This document shows, piece by piece, positions 40,244 through 50,331 of a stretch of DNA of 64,000 nucleotides. A program made the translations under genes and the position numbers. The stretch lies in contig OY755251.1 of NCBI GenBank assembly GCA_963576725.1, positions 35,035,619-35,099,618 of the forward strand. The letters are read 5' to 3'. This stretch comes from Azorinus chamasolen. Taxonomy: Eukaryota > Mollusca > Bivalvia > Cardiida > Solecurtidae. Below the pieces are notes generated by a model. That model worked only from the letters and a program-made list of their open reading frames with translations. It had not been told where the DNA came from and ran no database searches. Within the stretch, counting starts at the first letter, position 1; the number at the start of each line of letters is the position of its first letter.

Positions 40244-43120
40244 ACCGTTTCCATGGCACCCCCCCCCCAGTTTTCGTAATGATGACCCATACCTACAAAT
40301 TCGCCCATATCACAGCCAGTTTTCGTCCAAAAACTATAAAACTGGTACCAAATAGAAGATAAAACATTATGCTTTTATTTCGAACTTGTTTTTTTAAATT
40401 ACCTTATTTGCATACTCATGAATATTAATGAGAACATTAAAAATAGTGAAAAAAGTATAGAAATAACGTAAACCTTTCATTTTTTTATCCTACAAATATC
40501 AGAAAATAACTTCAAATGCAGTTTAACATGATGACAACCCCCCCCCCCCCCCCCCCCCAGGAAACAAAATATCAAATTTGAGGACCATAGCATTAATTTT
40601 AAGCACCATTTTCACCGTTTCCATGGCAGCACCCTAGTTTTCGTAATGATGGTCCTTACCTGCAAGTTCGTCCATATCAGAGCCAGTTTTTGTCCAAAAC
40701 CTATAAAACTGGTACCAAATTGGAGATAGGACATGGTGCTTTTATTTCCATTTTTTTTTTAAATTACCTTATTTGCATACGCATGAATATTAATGAGAAC
40801 ATTAATAGAAATAATGTAAATAATGTAAACTATTCACTTTTTATCCTACAACTATCAGAAAACAATTTCAAATGCAGTTTAACCTGATGACAAAATCCTC
40901 AGAAAACAAAATATCAAATTTGAGGACCAAAAATTTAACTCTAAGTAACTTTTTAACTGTTTCCATAGTAACCATTCATTTCACTCTGCAACATACAAAG
41001 ATATTGCGGCCTACTTTGGCGAATATGCAAATAAGGTAATTTAAAAAAAAACAAGTTCGAAATAAAAGCACAATTATCTTCCATTTGGTACCAGTTTTAT
41101 AGTTTTTGGACAAAAACTGGCTGTGATATGGGCGAATTTGTAGGTATAGTAGTCAGGGAGCCAGTAGTGCCTACCGTGCCCCCCCCCCCCCCCCTTAGAC
41201 TTTTTTTCATGGGTACCAAACTGTTCAGAAAAGTGTCCTGAATCAGAATCGCGAATGTACTCAAACTTAAATTCTTTTAGGCTATGTGTATTTTAACCGT
41301 TTCCATGGCAACCCCCAGTTTTCGTAATGATGACCCATACCTACAAATTCGCCCATTTCACAGCCAGTTTTTGTCCTAAAACTATAAAACTGGTACCAAA
41401 TGGAAGATAAGACATTGTGCTTTTATTTCTAACTTGTTTTTTTAATTACCTTATTTGCATATTCATGAATATTAATGAGAACATCAAAAATAGTAAAAAA
41501 AGTATAGAAATAACGTAAACCTTTCATTTTTTTATCCTACAAATATCAGAAAATAACTTCAAATGCAGTTAACATGATGACGAAACCCCCAGGAAACAAA
41601 ATATCCAATTTGAGGACCATAGCATTAATTTTAAGCACCATTTTCACCGTTTCCATGGCAACACCCTAGTTTTTGTAATGATGGTCCGTACCTGCAAAAT
41701 CGTCCATATCACAGTCAGTTTTTGTCCAAAACCTATAAAACTGGTACCAAATTGGAGATATGACATTGTGCTTTTTTTCCAGTTTGTTTTTTTAAATTAC
41801 CTTATTTGCATACTCATGAATATTAATGAGAACATTAAAAATAGTAAAAACAATATAGAAATAACGTAAATAGTGTAAACTATTCACTTTCTATCCTACA
41901 AATATCAGAAAACAATTTCAAATGCAGTTTGACCTGATGACAAAATCCTCAGAAAACAAAATATCAAATTTGAGGACCAAAAATTTAACTCTAAGTAACT
42001 TTTTAACTGTTTCCATAGTAACCATTTATTTCACTCTGTTCACACAGTTTTGTTAGTCGACACCTACCTGCAAAAATCATCTATATCAATGGAAGTTTTT
42101 GTGCTAACTGTATAAAACTGGTACCGAATTAAAGTTAAGACATTGGGCTTTGGTTTAAAGGCTATAATTAGGAATTACCTTATTTGCATACACATGAATA
42201 TTAATGAGAATAATTAAAAAATAGCAAAAATATACAAAAATAACGTAAACCTCTCAATTTTTATCCTACCGATATCAGAAAACAACTTCAAATGTAATTT
42301 AAATTGATGACAAAATACTCAGAAAGCTAAGTATCTAAATTGATACCCAAACAATGAACTGTAAGTAAGATTGTAATGGTTTCCATGGTAACCGATCCTT
42401 TCACAAATTTTGGAAATTTGACATCCAACTGTAATACTCCGCTAGATCTCAGTTATTTTTGATGAATCATGAAATCAATTGTTACAAACATAGATATGAG
42501 GCATTGCTTTAATAGTAAATATTACTTTTCTGATATAAACTAATTTACATATGTATGAATATTTATGAGAACAGTAATAGATGTTGAAATTTTCGACAGA
42601 CACCAGTCTTTCTCTTATAAAGCAAACAAATATGGAAAATGGTTAGCTAAAGTTTACTATGATCACTGAATATCACCAAGATTGTTAGATAAATAAATTT
42701 GGGACAAATTATATAGCACTGATGGTGATATATGTTTCCTAGGCAACCATTCTAACCTCATTGTTCATATTACAGAGTGTTTACATACCTGCAACATACA
42801 AAGATATTGCAGCCTACTTTGGCGATAATTATAAATGATATAAACATATACCCGGTAGTTGATGTATGGATCTTAATGTTTGGTTCACTTTATGCAAATT
42901 ACCTTATTTGCATCCTCATGAATATTAATTAGTGATAAGAAAACAAAGAGAAACAATATTGAAAATAACATGTTTCGCAGTATGCCGAGCACAGCATTAC
43001 ACCATGCTCCAAGTATAGCTTGCAATAATAAATGTACCTTTTGATGATGAATAAATAATTTTATGTCTAAAACTGTTACCAAAATGACCATGCACTGCTT
43101 CCATGGTAACTGTTGAAAGC
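40244..43120. repeat. Left arm: ~360-bp tandem units
   Basis: The phrase GTTTCCATGG/AG(C/T)AAC recurs at 40247, 40617, 40959, 41299, 41649, 42009, 42379, 42734 and 43097, spacings of 340-370 bp. Each unit also has 'TATAAAACTGGTACC', 'CCTTATTTGCAT', 'ATGAATATTAATGAGAAC', 'ATCCTACAAATATCAG' and 'AAATTTGAGGACCA'. Units become more diverged toward the spacer. C-runs occur at 40260 and 40538. Confidence 0.85.
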
Positions 43121-43198
43121 CAAGTACTTATGATACCCCAAACAATCTTCTGTTATTGTTTTTAAAGTGTCAGTGATTTTAAAGCCCATAAAGCCTGG

Positions 43199-43546
43199 GT
43201 TGAATTCAGGGTTTCAAGACTGTTTCGACTTTTGATATACCATCATCTGTCGAGAACTGGTAATCCTGTGATGTGTTTTAAGACCCTTTGATTTGTCTGT
43301 CTTGCTAAACCATCATCAGCCGTACCAATACCGAAGGGAACTGGTGTCAGCAGATTCTGCATCAGCTCACCTATATCAATCTGCATATTGGGTCTTTGTG
43401 AACCACTAATAATTGCTACAATTGATTCTTTACGATTAGAAGCTGCAAGGCAGAAATGGTTTTTCACATCTATGACGGTGAGCCTAACCGCCAGATTATG
43501 GTATATCAACAGTGAGAAACAGTCTTGATGCCCTGAATTCAACACA
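43199..43546. repeat. Inverted ~48-bp repeat bounding an inverted gene segment
   Basis: 'TGAATTCAGGGTTTCAAGAC' at 43199 and its complement 'GTCTTGATGCCCTGAATTCA' ending at 43546. Similarity extends inward through 'GTTGATATACCAT(A/C)ATCTG'. Confidence 0.85.
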
Positions 43547-44345
43547 GGAAGAAACTGAAACAAGGATCGTTATTTACACCAAGCATGCAAAAGAACAAGG
43601 CTACAAAATTGTTCATCTTCGAACTCCAGACAGTGATATATTCTTCATTCTTTTGTATTACCTTAACTGGTTTGAAGGTGTTTCTGTCTTGTTTGATACT
43701 GGCTCAGGCAATCATCAAAAAATAATAAACATGTCAGAAGTTGCCCAAGCATACACAGAATATTACCGATCAGCACTTCTGGGTCTCCATTTTGTACTGT
43801 GGCTGTGATTCTACAAGTGCATTCAATGGCACCCACTAAGACCATTGAAAAGAAGCCAGTGTTTATAAAAACCATTAGCAGGTTTGGGCAACTCTTGGGA
43901 TGTGTCTGGAGATCTTGTGCAATACTTGGATGAATTTACGTGTGCAATGTATGGCAACCTAAGATTTCACACTGTGAATGAATTGATATTGTTTAAGATT
44001 AAGGAGAAGTGTGAAGATAAGCCAACAGATGCACTTCGCAATGCTGATATGGGAACATTACCCCCTTGTAGGGCCTGCTTAATACAGCACATCTGAAGAG
44101 TTATTTACCAGTTGATACTTTGGAAGAGTTCTCTTTCCCGACCCAGACATTCCCCTTGTTTTAGAGAAGAATGGTTGTCAACATGTAACTCTGACAGTCA
44201 ATCAACAGATATGATTACATTATGGCCTATAATAAGGGTATGCTCCACAGACATTCAACAGCAATGTTATCATCTTGACCTAGCTCTTATCAGAGTATTA
44301 CCTGAGAAGATCCAACATAAACTGTTCCATTTTAGCCTCTAATTA
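43199..44345 (+). pseudogene. Decayed 'EEADTR/DTDV/GCD' family protein (FEN/PIN-nuclease-like), part inverted
   Basis: Plus-strand frame 43512-43808 reads 'NSTQEETETRIVIYTKHAK', 'VHLRTPDSDIFFILLYYL', 'GVSVLFDTGSGN', 'ALLGLH'. A shifted frame supplies 'GCDSTSAFNG' (43801-43832), then 'EKKPVFIKTISRFGQL', then 43884-44096 'NSWDVSGDLVQYLDEFTC', 'AMYGNLRFHTVNEL', 'GTLPPCRACLIQH', and lastly 'PDIPLVLEKNG'. I know this order (HEEADTR, PDTDV, LTGCDxxSxFxGKG, FxCxMYG, LPPxxxxLxxH) from many uncharacterised cnidarian and molluscan proteins. The acidic positions EEAD, DxD and GCD sit as in FEN/PIN-like nucleases; that link is my inference. At least three frameshifts. The preceding segment (43215-43530) reads on the opposite strand (43243-43563 minus: 'SIVAIISGSQRPNMQIDIG', 'LLTPVPFGIGTADDGL') and is flanked by an inverted ~48-bp repeat. 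Confidence 0.55.
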
Positions 44346-44639
44346 AGGTATGCTCTCAGAGTCAGACCTTCAATTTATAAATTAGCTGATAAATACCCAT
44401 GATGTCATTATTTCTAACATGAATATTCAGCTGGTAAAGGGTTAAGTGAGATATCATTCATCTATTTTTGTTGAGTCGGCATACTCAAAGAAGCTTGCTG
44501 TAAAGGTGTTTTAAAGGAGAGAGTGGGATTAACCATTTACTAGATGTATACATGCCCTTTAACATCTTTTAGACAATTTTAGAATTAAAATTCATTTAAT
44601 TATCACCAAAAGGTACATTTATCATTGCAAGCTATATTT

Positions 44640-46511
44640 GGAGAATGGTGTAATGTTGAGCTCGGCATACTGCGAAACATGTTATTTTCAATATTGTTTC
44701 TCTTTGTTTTCTTATCACTAATTAATATTCATGAGGATGCAAATAAGGTAATTTGCATAAAGTGAACCTAACATTAAGATTCATACATCAACTACCGGGT
44801 ATATGTTTATATCATTTATAATTATCACCCAAGAAGGCAGCAATATCTTTGTATGTTGCAGGTATGTAAACACTCTGTAATGTGAACAATGAGGTTAGAA
44901 TGGTTGCCTAGGAAAAAGATATATCACCATCAGTGCTATATAATTTGTCCCAAATTTATTTATCTAATAATCTTGGTGATATTCAGTGATCATAGTAAAC
45001 TTTAGCTAACCATTTTCCATATTTGTTTGCTTTATAAGAGAAAGACTGGTGTCTGTCGAAAATTTAAACATCTATTACTGTTCTCATAAAATTAATATTC
45101 ATACATATGCAAATTAGTTTATATCAGAAAAGTAATATTTACTATTAAAGCAATGCCTCATATCTATGTTTGTAACAATTGATTTCATGATTCATCAAAA
45201 ATAACCGAGATCTAGCGGAGTATTACAGTTGGATGTCAAATTTCCAAAATTTGTGAAAGGATCGGTTACCATGGAAACCATTACAATCTTACTTACAGTT
45301 CATTGTTTGGGTATCAATTAAGATAATTAGCTTTCTAAGTATTTTGTCATCATTTTAAACTACATTTGAAGTTGTTTTCTGATATTGGTAGGATAAAAAT
45401 TGAGAGGTTTACGTTATTTCTGTATTTATTTGCTATTTTTTAATTATTCTCATTAATATTCATGTGTATGCAAATAAGGTAATTCCTAATTATAGCTTTT
45501 AAATCAAAGCACAATGTCTTAGCTTTAATTCGGTACCAGTTTTATACAGTTAGCACAAATACTTCCTGTGATATGGAAGATTTTTGCAGGTAGGTGTCGA
45601 CTAACAAAACTGTGTGAACAGAGTGAAATGAATGGTTATTATGGAAACAGTTAAAAAGTTACTTAGAGTTAAATTTTTGGTCCTCAAATTTGATATTTTG
45701 TTTTCTGAGGATTTTGTCATCAGGTTAAACTGCATTTGAAATTGTTTTCTGATATTTGTAGGATAAAAAGTGAATAGTTTACATTATTTACGTTATCTCT
45801 ATATTGTTTTTACTATTTTTAATGTTCTCATTAATATTCATGAGTATGCAAATAAGGTAATTAAAAAAACAACTGGAAATAAAAGCACAGTGTCCTATCT
45901 CCAATTTGGTACCAGTTTTATAGGTTTTGGACAAAAAATGACTGTGATATGGACGATTTTGCAGGTACGGACCATCATTACGAAAACTAGGGTGTTGCCA
46001 TGGAAACGCTGAAAATGGTGCTTAAAATTAATGCTATGGTCCTCAAATTAGATATTTTGTTTCCTGGTTTTTTTGTCATCATGTTAAACTGCATTTGAAG
46101 TTATTTTCTGATATTTGTAGGATAACAAAATGAAAGGTTTACGTTATTTCTATACTTTTTTTTACTATTTTTAATGTTCTCATTAATATTCATGAGTATG
46201 CAAATAAGGTAATAAAAAAACAAGTTAGAAATAAAAGCACAATGTCTTATCTTCCATTTGGTACCAGTTTTATAGTTTTAGGACAAAACCTGGCTGTGAT
46301 ATGGGCGAATTTGTAGGTATGGGTCATCATTACGAAAACTGGGGGGGGGGGGGGGTTGCCATGGAAACGGTTAAAATACACATAGCCTAAAATAATTTAA
46401 GTTTGAGTACATTCGCGATTCTGATTCAGGACACTTTTCTGAACATTTTGGTACCCATGAAAAAAAGTCTAGGGGGGGGGGGGTGCACGGTAGGCACTAC
46501 TGGCTCCCAGA
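44640..46511. repeat. Right arm: ~360-bp tandem units, reversed
   Basis: Mirror of the left arm with matches at 44903, 45265, 45635, 45994 and 46355 (GTTGCCATGGAAAC type). The innermost part (44650-44760) pairs with 42885-43000 including 'TTCATGAGGATGCAAATAAG'. G-runs at 46340 and 46481 mirror the left C-runs. Confidence 0.85.
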
Positions 46512-46739
46512 GTATAGGTAATCATTACGAAAACTGGGGGGTTGCCACGGAAACGGTTAAAATACACATAGCCTAAAAGAATTTAAGTTTGAGTACATTC
46601 GCGATTCTGAATCAGGACACTTTTCTGAACATTTTGGTACTCATGAAAAAAGTCTAGGGGGGGGGGGGGTGCACGGTAGGCACTATTGGCTCCCTGAGTA
46701 TATATATTGACAAGACAACACATGCTTTTAGCATGATAA

Positions 46740-46972
46740 CAGATTAGGTAGACAATATATTCTGAAATGGGTGATCCTCCGAAAGCAACAGTAGAAATGC
46801 AAAAAGAGAAAATTGCAGACTCGGTTTTATTGAGTCTGTTCATGAGTAGTAATTAAAAGTACAAAAGCTTAAGCAGTATTCAATTTTCAAAACTAATGAT
46901 CCCGAAGGACCAGAAAATATAACAAAACTGAGAATGAAGAACGGTGCGACTTTTTACGGCCGCCACACAAGC
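46740..46972 (+). repeat. J-family repeat inside the 21-bp-unit array
   Basis: 'ATATTCTGAAATGGGTGATC', 'CGAAAGCAACAGTAG', 'CAGACTCGGTTTTATTGAG', 'GATCCCGAAGGACCAG', 'GACTTTTTACGGCCGCC'. Array sequence is present immediately on both sides. Confidence 0.75.
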
Positions 46973-48060
46973 ATTGTTCTCTAACAAGACGAAACTACTT
47001 TGTAACATAATAATATAGCAGTTTAACATAATAAGGCCTAAAACGGACAAGTCAACATTACATACTGACAAGACAACACGTGCGTTTAACATGATAACAT
47101 ATTATATAGACAAGTTAACATGGCTCTTTAACAAGATGAAACTACTTTTTAACATAATAACATAGCAGTTTAACACAATAAGACATACATTGGACAAGTC
47201 AAGACTACATATTGACAAGACAACATGGACGTTTAACATGATAACATATCGTATAGACAAGATCACATTGCTCTTTAACAAGATGAGACTACGTTGCAAC
47301 ATAATAACATAGCCGTTTAACATGATAAGACACAGTTTGGACAAGTTATCACTATATATTGACAAAACACAGCGTGCATTTAACATGATAACACATCGTA
47401 TAGACAAGTTCACATTGCTCTTTAACAAGATGATACTACTTTTAACATAATAACACAGCCATTTAACATGAGAAGACACGGTTTGGACAAGTCAGCACTA
47501 TAAATTGACAAAACAGCACGTGCACTTAACATGATAACATGTCGTATAGACAAGCTCACATTGCTCCTTGACAGGATGAAACTGCTTTGTAACATAATGG
47601 CATAGGCCACAGACATAGTAAGACACTGATTGAACAAGTTAACCCGACATGTAGACAAAATAACACAAAAGTGCGACATAATAGCACAGTTTTTCAGCAT
47701 AATAGGAAGCCGTATGGACAAGACAACACACTATTTTGACAAACATGCTCTAGACAAGATAACTTCACTTTTTAACATAATAACAATACATTTTAACATA
47801 ACAAGGTGTTGTTTGGACAATTCAACACCACATATTGACAAAACAACACATGCATTTACCATGATAACATAGCATATAGACAAGTTCATTGTTCTTTAAC
47901 AAGATGAACCTACTTCGTAACATAACAACATAGCCGTCGTCCATAACAACACAATTCACGGGCAAGTTAACACAGCGCTTTTACATAATGACACGGCGTT
48001 TCGAGATGACAGCATTGAAAGTTTACACAACACTTCGACATAATAACATGATGTTTAGAC
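46973..48060 (+). repeat. 147-bp higher-order tandem repeat made of seven 21-bp units
   Basis: Phrase AACAAGATGAAACTAC and relatives start at 46983, 47130, 47277, 47424 and 47570, spacings 147, 147, 147 and 146. Each monomer divides cleanly into seven 21-mers of the form (T/A)T(T/A)(G/A)ACA(A/T)(G/A)AT/ACAACA... for example TTGGACAAGTCAACACTACA, ATTGACAAGACAACACGTGC, TTTAACATGATAACATATTA. Translated on the plus strand, each 21-mer is a heptad such as IDKTTRA, FNMITYY, IDKFTLL, LDKSTLH. A TAG usually interrupts the sixth heptad. After 47570 the order decays. Confidence 0.85.
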
Positions 48061-48195
48061 ATAATAACACTGAATTTGAACAAGACAAGAAGAAATTCGA
48101 CAACAGGAGACAGCTACGGCGTTCCATATTATGTGAGAATGCGTCGTCTGTGACACTGTTGACAAGTACACTCCAACGCTCTAGTCGTCCAAGAG
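48030..48195 (+). repeat. Right margin of the 21-bp-repeat element
   Basis: Inverted match to 39493-39720; reads 'FRHNNTEFEQDKKKFDNRR' and 'QLRRSI' in the frame of the heptads, then diverges near 48190. Confidence 0.6.
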
Positions 48196-48269
48196 TGTCT
48201 AATAATATGTTCTTATTTATATGGCCGTCTTTAGACGGGATGTATTATTGGGCATTCGATGGTCGGCGG

Positions 48270-48600
48270 GCATGGGACGACGGGCATCGGGGAAGCGAGC
48301 GGCGGGCGGCTGATGGTGAGTAGCTGGTGGCAGGTGGCTAGTGGCGGGGCAGGTGGCTGGTGGCGTGGAAGAAGGCGGGCGGCTGATGGTGGTTGGCTGG
48401 TTGTTGGTGGCGGATGGCAGGCGGTTGATGATGGGTGACTGGTGGCGAATGGCGGTCGGCTGGTGGTGGGGCGGGTGGCTGGTGGCTGATGGCGGGCGGC
48501 TGATGGTGGATGACTGGTAGCTGGTGGCGGATGGGGAGTGGCTGGTGGCGGATTACTGGTGGCGGTGGCGGGTGACTGATGGTTGGTAGCGTGTTATGAG
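48270..48600. repeat. G-rich minisatellite
   Basis: Irregular repetition of GGCTGGTGGC, GGCGGGCGGCTGATGG and GGTGACTGGTGGCGG over ~330 bp, sharply more GC-rich than its surroundings and strongly strand-asymmetric (G/T on plus). Confidence 0.85.
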
Positions 48601-49125
48601 CGACATCCTAAAGTTATGCCCGCTCTCTAAGTCAAACAGTCGTTATGCGATCTTCACTAAACCACTGTGTGTGGTCATGATATATAAAATTATATATATA
48701 CACTCGCAATCATGTTCGATAACAAGCCAAAGAGTTGTGATCCTCGAATTGTCTATTTTAGATTTGTCCACTGATATTCGCAAATTTTCATGAATATGTA
48801 TATTGCCATAATATCTAGGGCAAGATTAATAACCAGCCAAATGGTCTAAGACAGTTCAAAGTTATGACCCTTGAATAAGTAACAATTAAACTGTAGTCTT
48901 GTCCGCTTTCGAACTAAAAGCATTTTTGTCGCGATTTTATCTTTATCAAGTCTGATTGCTATGTACATTGATGCAATCATTCCGGAGTTAGTGCCCTTTG
49001 TGTTTAAACAACTGAAACAGTCTATCTTGCACTGATCTCAAACGGGATTATTTTCTGTCAGTTTGGCACTATTTTGCTCTAAAAGACATTGACCCTTTGA
49101 TTGTATACAAACAAGTGCTCTGACG
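48601..49125. other. Unique interval
   Basis: Nothing supported. Confidence 0.4.
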
Positions 49126-49206
49126 TTTGCAAGCAGCGTATACCAAGATCAGAGGTTTTCTAATGGGCTCCTTTTATCAACGCCAAGAGTGCAAACCTCT
49201 ACAAAT
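49126..49206. repeat. A-like degenerate hairpin
   Basis: 'GCAAGCAGCGTATACCAAG', 'AGAGGTTTTCTAATGGGCTC', 'GCCAAGAGTGCAAACC'. Confidence 0.4.
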
Positions 49207-49253
49207 TATACCATTTTATACTGAATTAGCGCTATCGTTAAACAATAATGAAC

Positions 49254-49462
49254 TACAGTAAATCCTCTCTATAAAGGCCACTAAATTGTGTTAATTAGTT
49301 GGTATTTAGGGCAGGGTGCTGTTTAAAGCAAGGTGGAAGTAAAACAGAACGCTCCTATAGGAGCGTTCTGTTTTACTTTCACCTTGCTTTAAGCAACCAC
49401 CTGCGTTTAGCACAACATACTTGATGTAATTTAGTGGCCGTTATAGAGAGGTTTTACTGTAT
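49254..49462 (+). mobile_element. C2-subfamily MITE, complete
   Basis: 'ACAGTAAATCCTCTCTATAA' and 'TTATAGAGAGGTTTTACTGT' ends with subterminal 'GGCCACTAAATTGTGTTA'. The hairpin is perfect: AAAACAGAACGCTCC-TATAGGAGCGTTCTGTTTT with outer arms 'AAAGCAAGGTGGAAGT'. A second C2 copy is at 54513-54686. Confidence 0.85.
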
Positions 49463-49808
49463 TTCACTTTGGAAGGTCTGCATTCAAAGAGAACAGACAG
49501 GCAAAAGCGTTGCCTTAGGAGGCACAAAACTACCACTGTGTCTCATTTCGCGTAAGATAATTGCTTATATCGACAACACACTAACAGACTAATATCTCAG
49601 TATGTTTTCAATGATGTTGGTTTTATATGTGCCTACATACTTGAGAATTTGCTTGTGTTGTGTTTGATCCTGGGATAATCTTTACACGAATGTGATTATA
49701 AACAGTTTAATGGGTAAATGCCATGTTAATCATTGACAATGGTATGGCGACAGTATAGTCATTTTTATACACCAAAATGTTGCTCGTGACACACTGTAAG
49801 TAATGAAA

Positions 49809-50093
49809 TACAGTTGAACTTCGATAACTCGAACTTCAACGGACCATACAAATTAGTTCGTGATAACAGAAATTCGAGTCATCCGATTTCTAATCTGAAC
49901 AATTTCTCAAGGCCACAGCTTAATACAGGTCTAAAGTAAAGCATTACTTTAGACCTGTATTAAGCTGTCACATGTGTTTCTAGATACATTTAAGAGCAAT
50001 TGTGTATTGTAAGTTTTGGAAGGATTGAACTTTTAGTTCGAGTTATCCCGAAGTTCGAGTTTTCCGAGTTCGAGATATCGAAGTATAACTGTA
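49809..50093 (+). mobile_element. E-family element
   Basis: 'ACAGTTGAACTTCGATAAC' left and 'TCGAAGTATAACTGTA' right. The hairpin lacks its GAAAGCTCC core: 'GGTCTAAAGTAAAGC' directly meets 'ATTACTTTAGACC'. Confidence 0.85.
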
Positions 50094-50331
50094 CATGTTC
50101 TGACCAAAGTGAACTTTCAGCGAAATAGGCAGCACACACTGGCATTTTATACAGACAATCAAAGCTCTTTATAAACTAACTGTTTAAATTTAACAACTTT
50201 TTTCTACCCAGCCATGTTTGTACATCCGTGATGGCATTCCTATTTACAAACGTTTGACATTAGCTGTTAAAACTGCATTAGCAATCGTCAAAAGTTTGAA
50301 AAATCTATTGGTTTCCACACGCCAGGCTAAT

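Larger units (their letters stand above)
41149..46511. mobile_element. Foldback transposon, inner copy with gene-bearing spacer
   Basis: Termini CAGGGAGCCAGTAGTGCC (41153) and GGCACTACTGGCTCCCAGAG (46496-46511). Inverted arms are 41150-43120 and 44640-46511, both made of ~360-bp tandem units. The spacer 43120-44640 carries the decayed protein sequence. The architecture (long inverted arms made of tandem repeats around a coding core) recalls foldback elements such as Drosophila FB/NOF and sea urchin TU; homology to them is not claimed. The terminal repeats do not match the standard ends I know. Confidence 0.75.
40247..46554. promoter_or_regulatory. Array of RFX X-box and POU octamer motifs in the foldback arms
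   Basis: GTTTCCATGGCAAC / GTTGCCATGGAAAC (RFX consensus GTHNYYATRRNAAC) is intact at 41299, 41649, 42379, 45265, 45994 and 46355, and near-intact (ATAGTAAC, CACGG, TAGG variants) at 40959, 42009, 42734, 45635 and 46541. ATTTGCAT or its complement is present at 40406, 40771, 41025, 41453, 41804, 42182, 42906, 44737, 45107, 45468, 45846 and 46198, usually beside ATGAATATTAATGA. That these bind RFX or POU proteins is inference from consensus. Confidence 0.45.
40104..46698. mobile_element. Foldback transposon, outer copy, interrupted by an inner copy
   Basis: Termini CTCTGGGAGCCAATAGTGCC (40105) and GGCACTATTGGCTCCCTGAG (ending about 46697) are inverted repeats flanked by TA. The outer copy consists of 40104-41148 plus 46512-46698: forward arm to about 40985, a short turn (ACATACAAAGATATTGCGG), then the reversed arm. 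The inner copy interrupts this reversed arm between 'GAATTTGTAGGTATAG' and 'TATAGGTAATCATTACG'. With the inner copy removed the outer one is a ~1.2-kb foldback without a gene. Confidence 0.75.
39493..48195. mobile_element. Composite locus: 147-bp-repeat element hosting a nested foldback transposon
   Basis: The outermost layer is built of 21-bp units (see 46973-48060). Its margins, 39493-39720 and 48030-48195, are inverted copies of each other (reverse complement of the left: 'GAATTTGAACAAGACAAG', 'GAGACAGCTACGGCGTTCC'; the right reads the same). Between 40104 and 46698 a foldback transposon interrupts one 147-bp monomer: the left flank ends 'GGACAAGTCAACACTAT', the right resumes 'TATTGACAAGACAACAC', which are adjacent in uninterrupted monomers. 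Confidence 0.7.

Noticed and set aside
41678..41869. Short frames within the ~360-bp units (also 40690-40887, 45770-46012)
   Set aside because: They recur because the units are repeated and are not conserved in phase between units.
43243..43563. Independent minus-strand gene in the foldback spacer
   Set aside because: Better explained as an inverted part of the same decayed gene, because both boundary repeats encode the same peptide in register with the plus-strand frame.
46880..47721. Minus-strand frames of 70-125 codons over the 147-bp array (repeated IMLN/LLKS phrases)
   Set aside because: They persist only because the monomer length is a multiple of three; the frame breaks where spacing becomes 146. 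The plus-strand heptads are reported instead as a finding.
46973..48060. CRISPR-like array
   Set aside because: The units are contiguous without unique spacers, and the genome is clearly eukaryotic.
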